Assembly: GCA_963716245.1 (NCBI GenBank)
Contig: OY970300.1
Location: 372,001-436,000 of the forward strand
Source: VRUE01 sp963716245
Lineage (GTDB): Bacteria; Actinomycetota; Thermoleophilia; Solirubrobacterales; 70-9
Direction: 5' to 3'
DNA: 64,000 nucleotides
Part shown: in pieces, positions 40,778 to 56,256 of the stretch
Layout: each line of letters opens with the position of its first letter
Numbering within the stretch: the first letter of the stretch is position 1
The notes under the pieces: generated by a model
Told to the model about the DNA's origin: nothing
Seen by the model: only the letters and a program-made list of their open reading frames with translations
Database searches by the model: none
Made by a program: the position numbers and the translations under genes

Positions 40778-42154
40778 TTAGGCGAAGAGCCGGTCGATCC
40801 CGATCAGCGCGACGTCTTCTTCGGTGGCCCGCTTCTGCAGGTCGCGGGAGAAGCCCCGGGCGAAGATCGCCAGCTTCGCACCGCCTGCCTTCGGCAGCGC
40901 GTCGCGCTGATCGAGCAGCCGATCGAGCGCCGAGGGCGCGGCCTTCGACCACTTGCAGGAGGCGAGGAGGTCGTAGCGACTCTTGGTCACGCCGACGAGG
41001 TCGACCTCGCTCTGGCCATCGCGCGACCACCAGCTGCCGACCAGCTGCGATGCGGGGAGCGCGTCGTCGGCGAAGCGCCCTGCCCACTCCCGACAGCAGT
41101 CCTCGAACGCGGCACCCATGTAGACGTCGAAATCGCGTTTGACGATGCGCAGCACCTCCTTGACTCGGCCTCGCTCCAGCAGGCTCCGGTTCGGGAAGAC
41201 GAAGCGAAACCAGAAGCGGAAGAACGGATCGACCAGCCGGTGGCTGGAGCGCTTGGCCTCGAGCCCCTTGCCGGTGAGCGGCGACCGGGCCTCCAGGTAG
41301 CCGAGCGTCTCCAGGCGGCGCAGCATCTTGATCAGGTTCGGGACGGGGATTTCGGTCGCATTGGCGATCTCGGCGGGCCTGGTGCGGCCGGCCGCGATCG
41401 CTCGCACCACGGAGAAGTAAGTCGCCGGGTCTCTGATCTCCTGCTCCTCTCGCAGCAGATGCAGGGGCTCCTCGTACAGCGACTCGCCCTTGCGGAGGAT
41501 GCGCTCGGCGATCACCTCGAAAAGCTCGCCGGTTCCCGCCCACACCTGGTATTGGGGCGTGCCGCCGAGGACGGCATAACGCCGGAGCTTGGCCTCGCTG
41601 CTGTCGCGGCGCGGGGCGAACAGAGACGCATCCCGATAGTCGAGCGGCCCGAGAAGCGGGCGGTAGTCGGCGCGTCCGTAGAGGGGCGCCCCCGCCTCGA
41701 GCAGGCTCTCCATCAGGCGCAGTGCACTACCGCTGAGGATCAGCGTCACCGGGATGCCGTTTCGTTGCCAGCGATCCCAGTGGCGTTGGATGATCGAGTC
41801 CAGGGAGCGCTGGGCCGCCCGCAGCCACTGGAACTCGTCGAGGACGATCGTCAACGGCTCTGCGGCGGCGAGATCGCCGATCGTCTCCAGTGCCTGCTCC
41901 CAGGTGTCGAAGCGCAGCGGTACCCGCGGGCCCATCAGCTCTCCGACCTCCCGGGCGAGCATCTCGAGGTGGGCTTTCTCGTTCTGCTCGTCTGCCTGGA
42001 AGAAGACGCCGCGACGGCGCTCGAGCGCGTGGACGAGCAGGAAGCTCTTGCCGATTCGGCGTCGGCCGCGAAGTACCACCAGCTGTGGGGGGAGCTCGAT
42101 CGCCCCGCGCAGGCGATCGAGCTCATCCTTCCGGTCGATCAGCTTAGTTGCCAT
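40778..42154 (-). CDS. AAA ATPase with DUF234 nuclease-like domain
   Basis: A 458-residue ATPase of the archaeal-type ATPase/DUF234 family. Walker A is RGRRRIGKSFLL near residue 32, Walker B is IVLDEFQWL, and sensor 1 is LILSGSALRLME. A winged helix (EIANATEIPVPNLIKMLRRL) and the DUF234 region (VDPFFRFWFRFVFPN, SEVDLVGVTKSRYDLLASCK) follow; the last has a PD-(D/E)xK-like E-x-D...K pattern. ATG 42154 is chosen as the homology begins there, with no ribosome-binding site. These genes are usually accessory and of unknown function. It ends eight bases from tRNA-Thr, on the opposite strand. Confidence 0.88.
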   Translation of the reverse strand: MATKLIDRKDELDRLRGAIELPPQLVVLRGRRRIGKSFLLVHALERRRGVFFQADEQNEKAHLEMLAREVGELMGPRVPLRFDTWEQALETIGDLAAAEPLTIVLDEFQWLRAAQRSLDSIIQRHWDRWQRNGIPVTLILSGSALRLMESLLEAGAPLYGRADYRPLLGPLDYRDASLFAPRRDSSEAKLRRYAVLGGTPQYQVWAGTGELFEVIAERILRKGESLYEEPLHLLREEQEIRDPATYFSVVRAIAAGRTRPAEIANATEIPVPNLIKMLRRLETLGYLEARSPLTGKGLEAKRSSHRLVDPFFRFWFRFVFPNRSLLERGRVKEVLRIVKRDFDVYMGAAFEDCCREWAGRFADDALPASQLVGSWWSRDGQSEVDLVGVTKSRYDLLASCKWSKAAPSALDRLLDQRDALPKAGGAKLAIFARGFSRDLQKRATEEDVALIGIDRLFA

Positions 42155-42240
42155 GTGAGCAAGTGTAGCGTGAGTTAGTAACTCGTAATACACATACGCA
42201 CGCGACTCACGCACGCACGCACGCTAGGCTTCGCGCCCGG

Positions 42241-43383
42241 ATGGACTTCGCGCTGACCGACGAGCAGGAGGACTTCGTCGACGCGATCCGCCGCTTCTGC
42301 GACCACGAGTGCGGCACGCGGGACCAGCGCGAGCGGCTGACCGACGGCTACCGGCTCCACCACAACGACGCCATCTACCGCCAGATGGCGGAGCTCGGCT
42401 GGCTCGGCCTGACGATCCCCGAGCAGTACGGCGGCTCGGGCGGCTCGATGCTCGACGCCTGCCTGTTCATGGAGGAGACCTCACGCGCGCTGGCGCCGAT
42501 CGGCGGCTACGCGACGACGCTGATCGTCGCCGGGGCGACCAGCCGCTTCGGCACCGAGGAGCAGAAGGAGGAGATCCTCGGCGGGATCGCCTCGGGCTCG
42601 GTCGAGGCGATCGCGATGACCGAGCCCGAGGCCGGCTCCGACGTCGGCGCCCTCTCCACCTCGGCGAAGCGCGTCGACGGCGGCTTCGTCCTCAACGGCC
42701 AGAAGGTGTTCATCTCCAACGCCCACATCGCCGACCACGTCCTCGTCGTCTGCCGCACGACCAAGAGCGGCGACAAGCACGCCGGCCTCTCGATGATCTG
42801 GGTCCCGCGCGACGCCGAGGGCCTCGAGATCGTCCCCATAAAGACGATGGGCGGCGAAGAGACCAACCACCTCTACCTGACCGACGTCGAGGCGCCCGAG
42901 AGCGCCGTGCTCGGCGAGGTCGACCGGGGCTGGACGCAGCTGATGGCCGGCCTCAACGTCGAGCGCCTGATCCTCGCCGCGACGATGCTCGGCATCGCCC
43001 AGCTCGTCTTCGACGAGGTGATCGTCTACGTCAAGGAGCGCAAGCAGTTCGGTCGCCCGATCGGCTCCTTCCAGGCCCTCCAGCACCGGATCGCCGACAT
43101 GGCGACCGAGATCGAGGCCGCCCGCCTGATGACCCGCTGGGTCGCCAGCCTTGTCGACGAGGACCCCGACGAGATGCTCCCCCGCGAGGCCTCGATGGTG
43201 AAGCTCTACGTCACCGAGGTCGCCAAACGCGCCGCCGTCGACGGGATGCAGATGATGGGCGGCTACGGCTACGCCTCCGAGTACGACATGGAGCGCCTCG
43301 TCCGCACCACGATGGTCTCGACCATCTACGGCGGCACCTCCGAGATCCAGCGCAACATCATCGCCAAGACCTTCGGCCTGTAA
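42241..43383 (+). CDS. Acyl-CoA dehydrogenase
   Basis: A 380-residue FAD enzyme that oxidises acyl-CoA to enoyl-CoA in beta-oxidation or amino-acid breakdown. Signatures are AMTEPEAGSDVGALST, RKQFGRPIGSFQALQHRIAD and MQMMGGYGYASEY. At the usual MCAD catalytic position the motif is IYGGTSEIQ with Gly in place of Glu; instead GLNVERLILA provides E241, equivalent to the base of isovaleryl- and long-chain acyl-CoA dehydrogenases. So a branched or long acyl substrate is more likely. There is no ETF gene nearby. An (ACGC)4 tract at 42209-42224 precedes the start. Confidence 0.95.
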   Translation: MDFALTDEQEDFVDAIRRFCDHECGTRDQRERLTDGYRLHHNDAIYRQMAELGWLGLTIPEQYGGSGGSMLDACLFMEETSRALAPIGGYATTLIVAGATSRFGTEEQKEEILGGIASGSVEAIAMTEPEAGSDVGALSTSAKRVDGGFVLNGQKVFISNAHIADHVLVVCRTTKSGDKHAGLSMIWVPRDAEGLEIVPIKTMGGEETNHLYLTDVEAPESAVLGEVDRGWTQLMAGLNVERLILAATMLGIAQLVFDEVIVYVKERKQFGRPIGSFQALQHRIADMATEIEAARLMTRWVASLVDEDPDEMLPREASMVKLYVTEVAKRAAVDGMQMMGGYGYASEYDMERLVRTTMVSTIYGGTSEIQRNIIAKTFGL

Positions 43384-43391
43384 GCGCCTCG

Positions 43392-43428
43392 GGGCGGCTT
43401 ATTGACGCTATGCGTTAGAAAGCCGCCC
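43392..43428. repeat. 37-bp palindromic dispersed repeat, copy 2 (inverted)
   Basis: Arms GGGCGGCTT and AAGCCGCCC with core CGCTATGCGT. Compared with the other copies, both arms change together (CGCC to CGGC), which keeps the pairing. It lies at the 3' end of the DUF559 gene and contains its TAA, and also separates it from the convergent acyl-CoA dehydrogenase gene. Confidence 0.82.
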
Positions 43429-44252
43429 GGCGCCGGGAGGTGGCGGCGGCTCGTAGGACGGAGATGACTCTCTCCGGTTCGTCGAAGACCTGCCGGTAGG
43501 AGAGACGCAGCACCTCGAAGCCGAGCGCCCGGAGCCGGAGATCCCGTGCGCGGTCGTCCTCGAACGCCGTGCGACCGCGGTGGGACGAGTAGCCGTCGGT
43601 CTCCACGATCAGCCTCTGCTCCACCCAGCAGAAGTCCACGGTCATCCCCCCGATCCGTATGTTCACCGCCGGCTTGGGCAGGTGGTGGCGGCCACAGAGC
43701 CACACGAAGCGACGCTCGAGCTCGCTACGTGTCCTGTCCACGTCGACCTCAGGCCCGATGGGCAGGCCGAGGAAGTCCGCTTGGCGAATGGCCCTGCGCA
43801 CCTCGTGCGCCGAAACGGCTCCCTCGAGGTCGTGGAGGGTCCGGGCAGGGGAGGTGACGGGAATCCCGTGTCTCTGAGCGATCTCTGGCGGCGCCAGCGA
43901 TTGGGGCCGTATGCCCTGGCGCCGGCATCGGCCGCTTCTGCTGGGGAGGGAGATGTCGACGGGTCCCTCAGAGGACGGAAGCAGCCCACAGCGCGGCGGC
44001 ACTTCGATGGCTCACGACGGCGCCACTGCCCAAGGCGAGCACCGCCGCCATCCACCTGCGCTCCTTGCTCGGGGCGAGATGACCGACCGCGTATACGCCA
44101 CGGTGGAGCCTGTGAAGCCGGCCCGCCCGTGCCCGCCGCATCACGGCGGCGTCGCTGAGGCCCGCGCTGCGCAGCTGGGCGATCGAGATTGCGCCATGCT
44201 GCCCCCGGGCAATCGCCGCCACCGCGGCATCGGGGGCGTCTTTCTCACGCAT
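43415..44252 (-). pseudogene. AbiEi-antitoxin-like plus DUF559 nuclease gene, frameshifted
   Basis: From ATG 44252 the first frame encodes an AbiEi-like winged helix (AAIARGQHGAISIAQLRSAG, then RLHRLHRGVYAVGHLAPS) and reaches HRSAAALW. It then runs into a stop near 43970. One frame over, homology resumes as GLLPSSEGPVDI and continues to the C-terminal DUF559/Vsr-like nuclease core (LIVETDGYSSHRGRTAFEDD, RARDLRLRALGFEVLRLSYR), ending at TAA 43415-43417. The shift lies in the run CTGTGGGCTG near 43985. Apart from that shift the protein would be complete (about 278 residues). It may be a decayed defence-type nuclease, or a sequencing error could have broken it. Confidence 0.78.
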
Positions 44253-44270
44253 AGGGTCGATAAGGCGCCT
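44234..44270. repeat. 37-bp palindromic dispersed repeat, copy 3
   Basis: GGGCGTCTT on the left and AAGGCGCCT on the right, with core CGCATAGGGT; two mismatches relative to copy 4. It contains the ATG of the DUF559 gene on the minus strand (CTATGCGTGAGAAAG). Confidence 0.75.
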
Positions 44271-44418
44271 CGCCCGCAGATTCTCCCCCCGCCGCGGGGG
44301 GAGAAGCCGCACATACCGGCCGTCCCGGACGGCGCCGCCGCGCTATTCTTCGGGCCAGCCTCGCGCCCTGGGCCCGAGGTTTTTCCTTGTAACGGATCGA
44401 ATCGCAACGAGGGAGCAC

Positions 44419-44583
44419 ATGGCTCGCGGAGATGTCCGCATCGCGGTGACGCTGGCTTGCGAAGACTGCAAGCGGCGCAACTACCAGACCAACAAGTCTC
44501 GGCGAAACTCGCCGGACCGGATCGAGCTGCGCAAGTTCTGCCGCTGGTGCAAAAAGCACACCGCCCACAAGGAGACCCGCTAG
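44419..44583 (+). CDS. rpmG: 50S ribosomal protein L33
   Basis: A 54-residue L33 (MARGDVRIAVTLACEDCKRR at the start) with two zinc-type pairs, CEDC and CRWC, so it is the zinc-containing form. GAGGGAG lies before ATG 44419. It is the first gene of the rpmG-secE-nusG-rplKA-JL-rpoBC series. Bases 44271-44418 upstream, AT-richer near the gene, should hold the promoter, but I cannot mark one confidently. Confidence 0.95.
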   Translation: MARGDVRIAVTLACEDCKRRNYQTNKSRRNSPDRIELRKFCRWCKKHTAHKETR

Positions 44584-44616
44584 CGCCGCGAGGCGCAGCG
44601 AGAGGAGCCCCTAGGG

Positions 44617-45141
44617 ATGGCGAAGACCCGCGCACAGCGCAAGGCCGAGAAGCGGGCCCGCGAAGCCGAAGAGCAGAAGCGCCCCGGCGTCAAGCGCGAC
44701 ACCGAAGCGCAGGCCCAGCACGACACCCAGGTCGGTGTCTCCGGCGACGTCGCCGAGGTCGAGGCGGTCGAGGCCGGGATCGGCGCCGGCGCCCCGGAGA
44801 CCGCGCTGGAGACCCCCGACGCGCCGAAGCCGAGCCGCGCCGCCCGCCGCGCCGAGGCGAAGCAGGCCAAGGAGGCCGAGAAGCGCAAGCGCGAGGACCA
44901 GAAGCGCAAGGAGCGCGAGCAGATCGCCAAGCGCCAGAAGCAGGCCGCGGCGGAGCGCCAGCGCGGCGGCGTCATGGGCTTCTTCGCCTCCTGCTGGGCG
45001 GAGCTGCGCAAAGTCCAGTGGCCCGACCGCGACACCCTCGTGCAGGCGACCGCGGTGACGATCGTCTTCGTGGCGGTGGCCGCCACCTACCTCGGCGCCC
45101 TCGACGCGGCCTTCAACTTCCTGATCCAGCGGATCATCTAG
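44617..45141 (+). CDS. secE: Preprotein translocase subunit SecE with long charged N-terminus
   Basis: A 174-residue SecE, the small clamp subunit of SecYEG. The conserved part is residues 118-174: GFFASCWAELRKVQWPDRDT followed by one membrane helix (LVQATAVTIVFVAVAATYLG). Ordinary single-helix SecE proteins have 60-70 residues; here about 110 extra residues, rich in Lys, Arg, Glu and Ala, precede it and look like a long charged helix. GAGGAG upstream supports ATG 44617. Confidence 0.93.
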   Translation: MAKTRAQRKAEKRAREAEEQKRPGVKRDTEAQAQHDTQVGVSGDVAEVEAVEAGIGAGAPETALETPDAPKPSRAARRAEAKQAKEAEKRKREDQKRKEREQIAKRQKQAAAERQRGGVMGFFASCWAELRKVQWPDRDTLVQATAVTIVFVAVAATYLGALDAAFNFLIQRII

Positions 45142-45194
45142 CCGCCCTCGCAGGACACCCGACAAACCCCCGACGGAAGAGAGCTTCAAGTCAG

Positions 45195-45719
45195 ATGTAT
45201 CGCTGGTACGTGATCAACACCTACTCCGGGCACGAGAACAAGGTCAAGCACAACCTCGAGCACCGCGTTCAGACGATGAGCCAGAACCGCAACGTGCGGC
45301 AGGTCGTCGTCCCCACCGAGCAGGTGATGGAGCTCAACAAAGAAGGCCAGAAAGAGGCCAAGGAGAAACGGACGATGCCCGGCTACGTCCTGGTCAACAT
45401 GGAGATGACCGACGACGCCTGGGGCCTGGTCAAGAACACCCCCGGCGTGACCGGCTTCGTCGGCTCGCGCAACAAGCCGGTGCCGCTCTCCAAACCGGAG
45501 GTGGACCGCCTCCTGCACCGCGAGACCGCCGAGCGGCCCCGGACCCAGGCGCAGTTCTCGATCGGCGAGTCGGTCAAGGTCATCTCCGGCCCGCTCTCCG
45601 ACTTCTCCGGCGAGATCGCCGAGATCAATGAGGACGCCGCCAAACTCAAGGTGCTGGTCTCGATCTTCGGCCGCGAGACGCCGGTCGAGGTCAACTACGA
45701 CCAGGTCAAGAAGATCTAG
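45195..45719 (+). CDS. nusG: Transcription termination/antitermination factor NusG
   Basis: A 174-residue NusG, binding RNA polymerase and linking it to Rho or ribosomes. The NGN domain has WYVINTYSGHENKVKHNLEH and KRTMPGYVLVNM; the KOW domain is GESVKVISGPLSDFSGEIAE. ATG 45195 matches the family start, since the NGN domain opens immediately. Confidence 0.97.
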   Translation: MYRWYVINTYSGHENKVKHNLEHRVQTMSQNRNVRQVVVPTEQVMELNKEGQKEAKEKRTMPGYVLVNMEMTDDAWGLVKNTPGVTGFVGSRNKPVPLSKPEVDRLLHRETAERPRTQAQFSIGESVKVISGPLSDFSGEIAEINEDAAKLKVLVSIFGRETPVEVNYDQVKKI

Positions 45720-45746
45720 CCAGGAGCGCTACGCTCCTCGATCCCG

Positions 45747-46169
45747 ATGGCCAAGAAACTCCTCACCACGATCAAGCTGCAGATCCAGGCGGGCAACGCC
45801 AACCCGGCCCCGCCGGTCGGCCCGGCGCTGGGCCAGCACGGCGTCAACATCATGGACTTCTGCAAAGCCTTCAACGCCCAGACCCAGGGCGAGGGCGGCA
45901 CGATCATCCCGGTCGAGATCAGCGTCTACGAGGACCGCTCCTTCGACTTCGTCACCAAGACGCCGCCCGCCGCGGTCCTGATCCGGGAAGCGATCGGGAT
46001 CAAGAAGGGCTCGGGCGAGCCGCACGTCAACAAGGTCGGCACGATCTCGATGGACCAGGTCCGCCAGATCGCCGAGCGCAAGATGCCCGACCTCAACGCC
46101 AACGACCTCGACGCCGCCTCGAAGATCATCGCCGGCACCGCCCGCTCGATGGGCGTCGACGTCAAATAG
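45747..46169 (+). CDS. rplK: 50S ribosomal protein L11
   Basis: A 140-residue L11 of the GTPase-associated centre. Conserved stretches are KLQIQAGNANPAPPVGPALG, the linker KTPPAAVLI and GTARSMGVDV at the C-terminus. Normal length. It lies 27 bases after nusG and 8 before rplA. Confidence 0.97.
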   Translation: MAKKLLTTIKLQIQAGNANPAPPVGPALGQHGVNIMDFCKAFNAQTQGEGGTIIPVEISVYEDRSFDFVTKTPPAAVLIREAIGIKKGSGEPHVNKVGTISMDQVRQIAERKMPDLNANDLDAASKIIAGTARSMGVDVK

Positions 46170-46177
46170 GAGCGACG

Positions 46178-46969
46178 ATGGCCCACGGCAAGCGCTACCG
46201 CAAACAGCTCGACAAGGTGCAGCGCACGCGCGCCTACCCGCCAGCCGAGGCGATCTCGCTGATCAAGGAGACGGCCAGCGCCGGCTTCGACGAGACGGTC
46301 GAGCTGCACCTGCGGCTCGGCGTCAACGTCCGCCACGCCGAGGAGCAGCTGCGCGGCACGCTCGCCCTCCCGCACGGGCTCGGCAAGGACGTCACCGTCG
46401 CCGTCTTCGCCCAGGGCCAGCAGGCCCGCGACGCCGAGGCGGCCGGAGCCGACTTCGTCGGCGGCCAGGACCTGGCCGAGAAAGTCCAGGAGGGCTGGAC
46501 CGACTTCGACGTGGCGATCTCGACCCCGGACATGATGAAAACGGTCGGCCAGCTCGGCCGCGTGCTCGGGCCGCAGGGCAAGATGCCGAACCCGAAGGTC
46601 GGCACCGTCACCGACGACGTCGAGAAGGCCGTTGGCGAGTCCAAGTCCGGCAAGGTCGAGTACCGCACCGACCGGCAGGCGATCGTCCACATGACGATCG
46701 GCAAGGCGAGCTTCGACGAGCAGAAGCTGCTCGACAACTACATGGCCGTGATCGACGAGATCGTCCGCGCCAAGCCGTCCTCTTCGAAGGGCCGCTACAT
46801 CCTCTCGGCGACGCTGACGACGACGATGGGCCCCGGCATCAAGGTCGACGCCTCGAAGACCAAGGAACGCGAGGCCGGCCCCGGCGCCGCTGCCGCGGAG
46901 ACCGCCGGGGGCACCGAGTCGGCCGAGGCCGATCAGGCCGAGACGGCAGGGGAGCCGGCGACCGCCTAG
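46178..46969 (+). CDS. rplA: 50S ribosomal protein L1 with Ala/Glu-rich tail
   Basis: A 263-residue L1. Core signatures are VELHLRLGVNVRHAEEQLRG, GRVLGPQGKMPNPKVGTVT and GKVEYRTDRQ. The normal protein would end near residue 230 (GPGIKVDASK); a further 30 residues rich in Ala, Glu and Gly follow. L1 also represses its own operon by binding the leader in many bacteria; no target site was identified here. Confidence 0.96.
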   Translation: MAHGKRYRKQLDKVQRTRAYPPAEAISLIKETASAGFDETVELHLRLGVNVRHAEEQLRGTLALPHGLGKDVTVAVFAQGQQARDAEAAGADFVGGQDLAEKVQEGWTDFDVAISTPDMMKTVGQLGRVLGPQGKMPNPKVGTVTDDVEKAVGESKSGKVEYRTDRQAIVHMTIGKASFDEQKLLDNYMAVIDEIVRAKPSSSKGRYILSATLTTTMGPGIKVDASKTKEREAGPGAAAAETAGGTESAEADQAETAGEPATA

Positions 46970-47038
46970 ACTTCAGCGCCGCGCGAACCGCAGACCACCG
47001 GCGGGGCGAGAGCCCGGAAGCCCGGTGCAGGTGAACGA
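46970..47038 (+). ncRNA. Probable L10 leader (ribosomal-protein autoregulatory RNA)
   Basis: The rplA-rplJ gap contains GAACCGCAGACCACCGG, hairpin CCGG...CCGG material and GCAGGTGAACGA just before the rplJ ATG. The GCAGACC...GGTGAA pattern is that of bacterial L10 leaders, which bind the L10-L7/L12 complex to limit rplJL translation. Assigned by eye. Confidence 0.5.
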
Positions 47039-47926
47039 ATGAACCGAGACCAGAAGGCACAAGCCATAGAGGAGATCGCCGCCGACATCGAGGCGGCCGA
47101 GGCGATCTTCGCGGTCGACTACCGGGGCATCAGCGTCCCCCAGGCGGCGGAGCTGCGCACCAAGCTCCGCGACGCGGACGCCAGCTTCCGGGTCGTCAAG
47201 AACCGGCTGACGAAAATCGCAGCCGAGAAAGCCGGCGAGGACCGGCTCGGCGAGTTGCTCGAAGGGCCGACCGCGCTCACCTTCGTCCGCGGCGATACCG
47301 CCCAGGCCGCGAAGGCGATCTCGACCTTCAACAAAGAGCACGAGGTCCTCACCTTCAAGGGCGGCTTCATGGACAGCGTCAGCCTCGACGAGGACAAGTT
47401 CAAATCGATCGCCCGCCTGCCCGGCCGCGACGTGCTGAACGGCCAGTTCGCCGGTGTCGTCGCCAGCCCGCTGACCGGCCTGGTCCGGGGGCTGGGGTCG
47501 ATGATCCAGGGGCTCGCCTCGCAGCTGGGGCAGATCGCCGACAAAGGGCTCGTCAGCGGAGAAGCTCCAGCCGACTCAAGCGCGGGTCCTGTCGCGGATG
47601 AGGACACCTCGTCCTCGCGGGACGACGCTGCGGGCGAGGAGTCCTCATCCACGCCACCCGCGCCCGAGACGGAGGAGACGCCCGGTGATGAGTCCGAAGC
47701 CGAGGATGCCCCGGCTGACGGCGCCGAGGAGAGTGGTGACTCCGATGCCGGTCCGGCTGACGCGCCGACCGAGGAGCCGCCTACTGAGAGCGGGGCGGAG
47801 GCTGAGACGCCGGCTGAGGAGCCGTCCAAGGCCGAGGGTGACGAGGGCGTTGCCGAGCCGGCCGGCGACGACGGGCAAGAGACTTCTGAATCTGACAGCG
47901 ACGACTCGAGCAAGGAAGAGGAGTGA
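47039..47926 (+). CDS. rplJ: 50S ribosomal protein L10 with long acidic tail
   Basis: A 295-residue L10, the base of the ribosomal stalk. Residues 1-175 are a normal L10 (AIFAVDYRGISVPQAAELRT, FRVVKNRLTKIA, and the helix that holds L7/L12 dimers, LTGLVRGLGSMIQGLASQLG). The remaining 120 residues consist almost entirely of Glu, Asp, Ser, Ala, Pro and Thr with no hydrophobic pattern, and must be disordered and strongly negative. Such a tail directly after the L7/L12-binding helix is unusual. The stop codon overlaps the rplL ATG (TGATG). Confidence 0.95.
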   Translation: MNRDQKAQAIEEIAADIEAAEAIFAVDYRGISVPQAAELRTKLRDADASFRVVKNRLTKIAAEKAGEDRLGELLEGPTALTFVRGDTAQAAKAISTFNKEHEVLTFKGGFMDSVSLDEDKFKSIARLPGRDVLNGQFAGVVASPLTGLVRGLGSMIQGLASQLGQIADKGLVSGEAPADSSAGPVADEDTSSSRDDAAGEESSSTPPAPETEETPGDESEAEDAPADGAEESGDSDAGPADAPTEEPPTESGAEAETPAEEPSKAEGDEGVAEPAGDDGQETSESDSDDSSKEEE

Positions 47927-48321
47927 TGGCAACCAAGATCTCAACCGAGGATTGGATCGAGGAGCTGAAAGGCATCTCGGTTCTGGAGCTTTCCGAGCGG
48001 ATCAAAGCGCTCGAGGAGGAGTTCGGCGTCTCCGCGACCGCAGTCGCGGCGGCAGCGCCGGCCGCTGCGGGCGCCCCGGCGGGCGACGGCGACGGCGGTG
48101 GCGAAGAAGCCTCGACCGTGGACGTGGTGCTGACCGAGGTCGGCGGCCAGAAAGTGCCGGTGATCAAGGTCGTCCGCGCCGCGACCGGGCTCGGCCTCAA
48201 AGAGGCCAAGGCGCTGGTCGACGAGGCCCCGAAAGCGATCAAAGAGGGCATCGAGCGCGACGAAGCCGAGAAGATCAAAGGGGAACTCGAGGAGGCAGGG
48301 GCGACGGTCGAGCTCAAATAG
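47926..48321 (+). CDS. rplL: 50S ribosomal protein L7/L12
   Basis: A 131-residue stalk protein. The N-terminal dimer domain (WIEELKGISVLELSERIKAL), an Ala/Gly hinge (AAAAPAAAGAPAGDG) and the C-terminal factor-binding domain (GQKVPVIKVVRAATGLGLKE, AKALVDEAPKAIKEG) are all normal. ATG 47926 overlaps the rplJ stop by one base. Confidence 0.97.
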   Translation: MATKISTEDWIEELKGISVLELSERIKALEEEFGVSATAVAAAAPAAAGAPAGDGDGGGEEASTVDVVLTEVGGQKVPVIKVVRAATGLGLKEAKALVDEAPKAIKEGIERDEAEKIKGELEEAGATVELK

Positions 48322-48330
48322 CCCGGAAAA

Positions 48331-48352
48331 GGGGCGGTTTCCCCGCCGCCCC
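48331..48352 (+). terminator. Hairpin between rplL and rpoB (attenuator-like)
   Basis: GGGGCGG (48331-48337) pairs with CCGCCCC (48346-48352). In many bacteria a partial terminator at this place lowers rpoBC expression relative to rplJL; position and stem fit that role. The remaining 110 bases to rpoB show nothing else definite. Confidence 0.5.
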
Positions 48353-48464
48353 GACAGCCGGCGCGCCGCGTATGGTATTTTTCGCGGTCGCGCGCCTGTT
48401 GTCACCCCCTGCCCATATCTGCGCCGTATTCCACGTCCCTCTGACCGCCTGAGGAGTCGCCGAC

Positions 48465-52043
<3,579 letters not shown>

Positions 52044-52048
52044 AGCCA

Positions 52049-56092
<4,044 letters not shown>

Positions 56093-56094
56093 GT

Positions 56095-56120
56095 GGGAGG
56101 GGGCGGGTATGCCCCCTCCC
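56095..56120 (+). terminator. Terminator hairpin after rpoC
   Basis: GGGAGGGGGC pairs with GCCCCCTCCC around GGGTAT, three bases after the rpoC stop codon. Confidence 0.7.
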
Positions 56121-56199
56121 CGCAACGTCCATCGCCCCTTGCGCGAGGCGCTGCGTGGAGCGATATTGCGGGCTATAGGGCGTAAAAGTCATCCACGAA

Positions 56200-56234
56200 C
56201 GAGAACGGCCGGGGCTTGGCCCCGGCCGTTCTCG
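56200..56234. terminator. Strong bidirectional hairpin between rpoC and the decapeptide-repeat gene
   Basis: GAGAACGGCCGGGGC (56201-56215) pairs perfectly with GCCCCGGCCGTTCTC (56219-56233) over a 3-base loop, between convergent genes. The rest of the 56093-56256 gap holds no gene. Confidence 0.8.
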
Positions 56235-56256
56235 TACTTCGGGTGGTTGAGGTTGG

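Larger units (their letters stand above)
43392..44270 (-). mobile_element. Candidate repeat-bounded AbiEi/DUF559 gene cassette
   Basis: Two copies of the 37-bp palindrome, in opposite orientations, lie exactly at the ends of the frameshifted AbiEi/DUF559 gene. The gene's ATG lies in the right copy and its stop codon in the left copy. Solo copies exist elsewhere. This looks like a unit that could move or be copied as a whole. No target-site duplication is evident and no transposase is present, so mobility is an inference. Confidence 0.4.

Noticed and set aside
42209..42224. (ACGC)4 tract before the acyl-CoA dehydrogenase gene as a phase-variable repeat.
   Set aside because: Four units is short and the tract is common by chance in such GC-rich DNA; there is no evidence of length variation.
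42241..43383. Loss of the catalytic Glu in acyl-CoA dehydrogenase (IYGGT instead of IYEGT).
   Set aside because: Enzymes of the isovaleryl/long-chain type carry the base at the other position, and E241 is present there, so the enzyme should be active.
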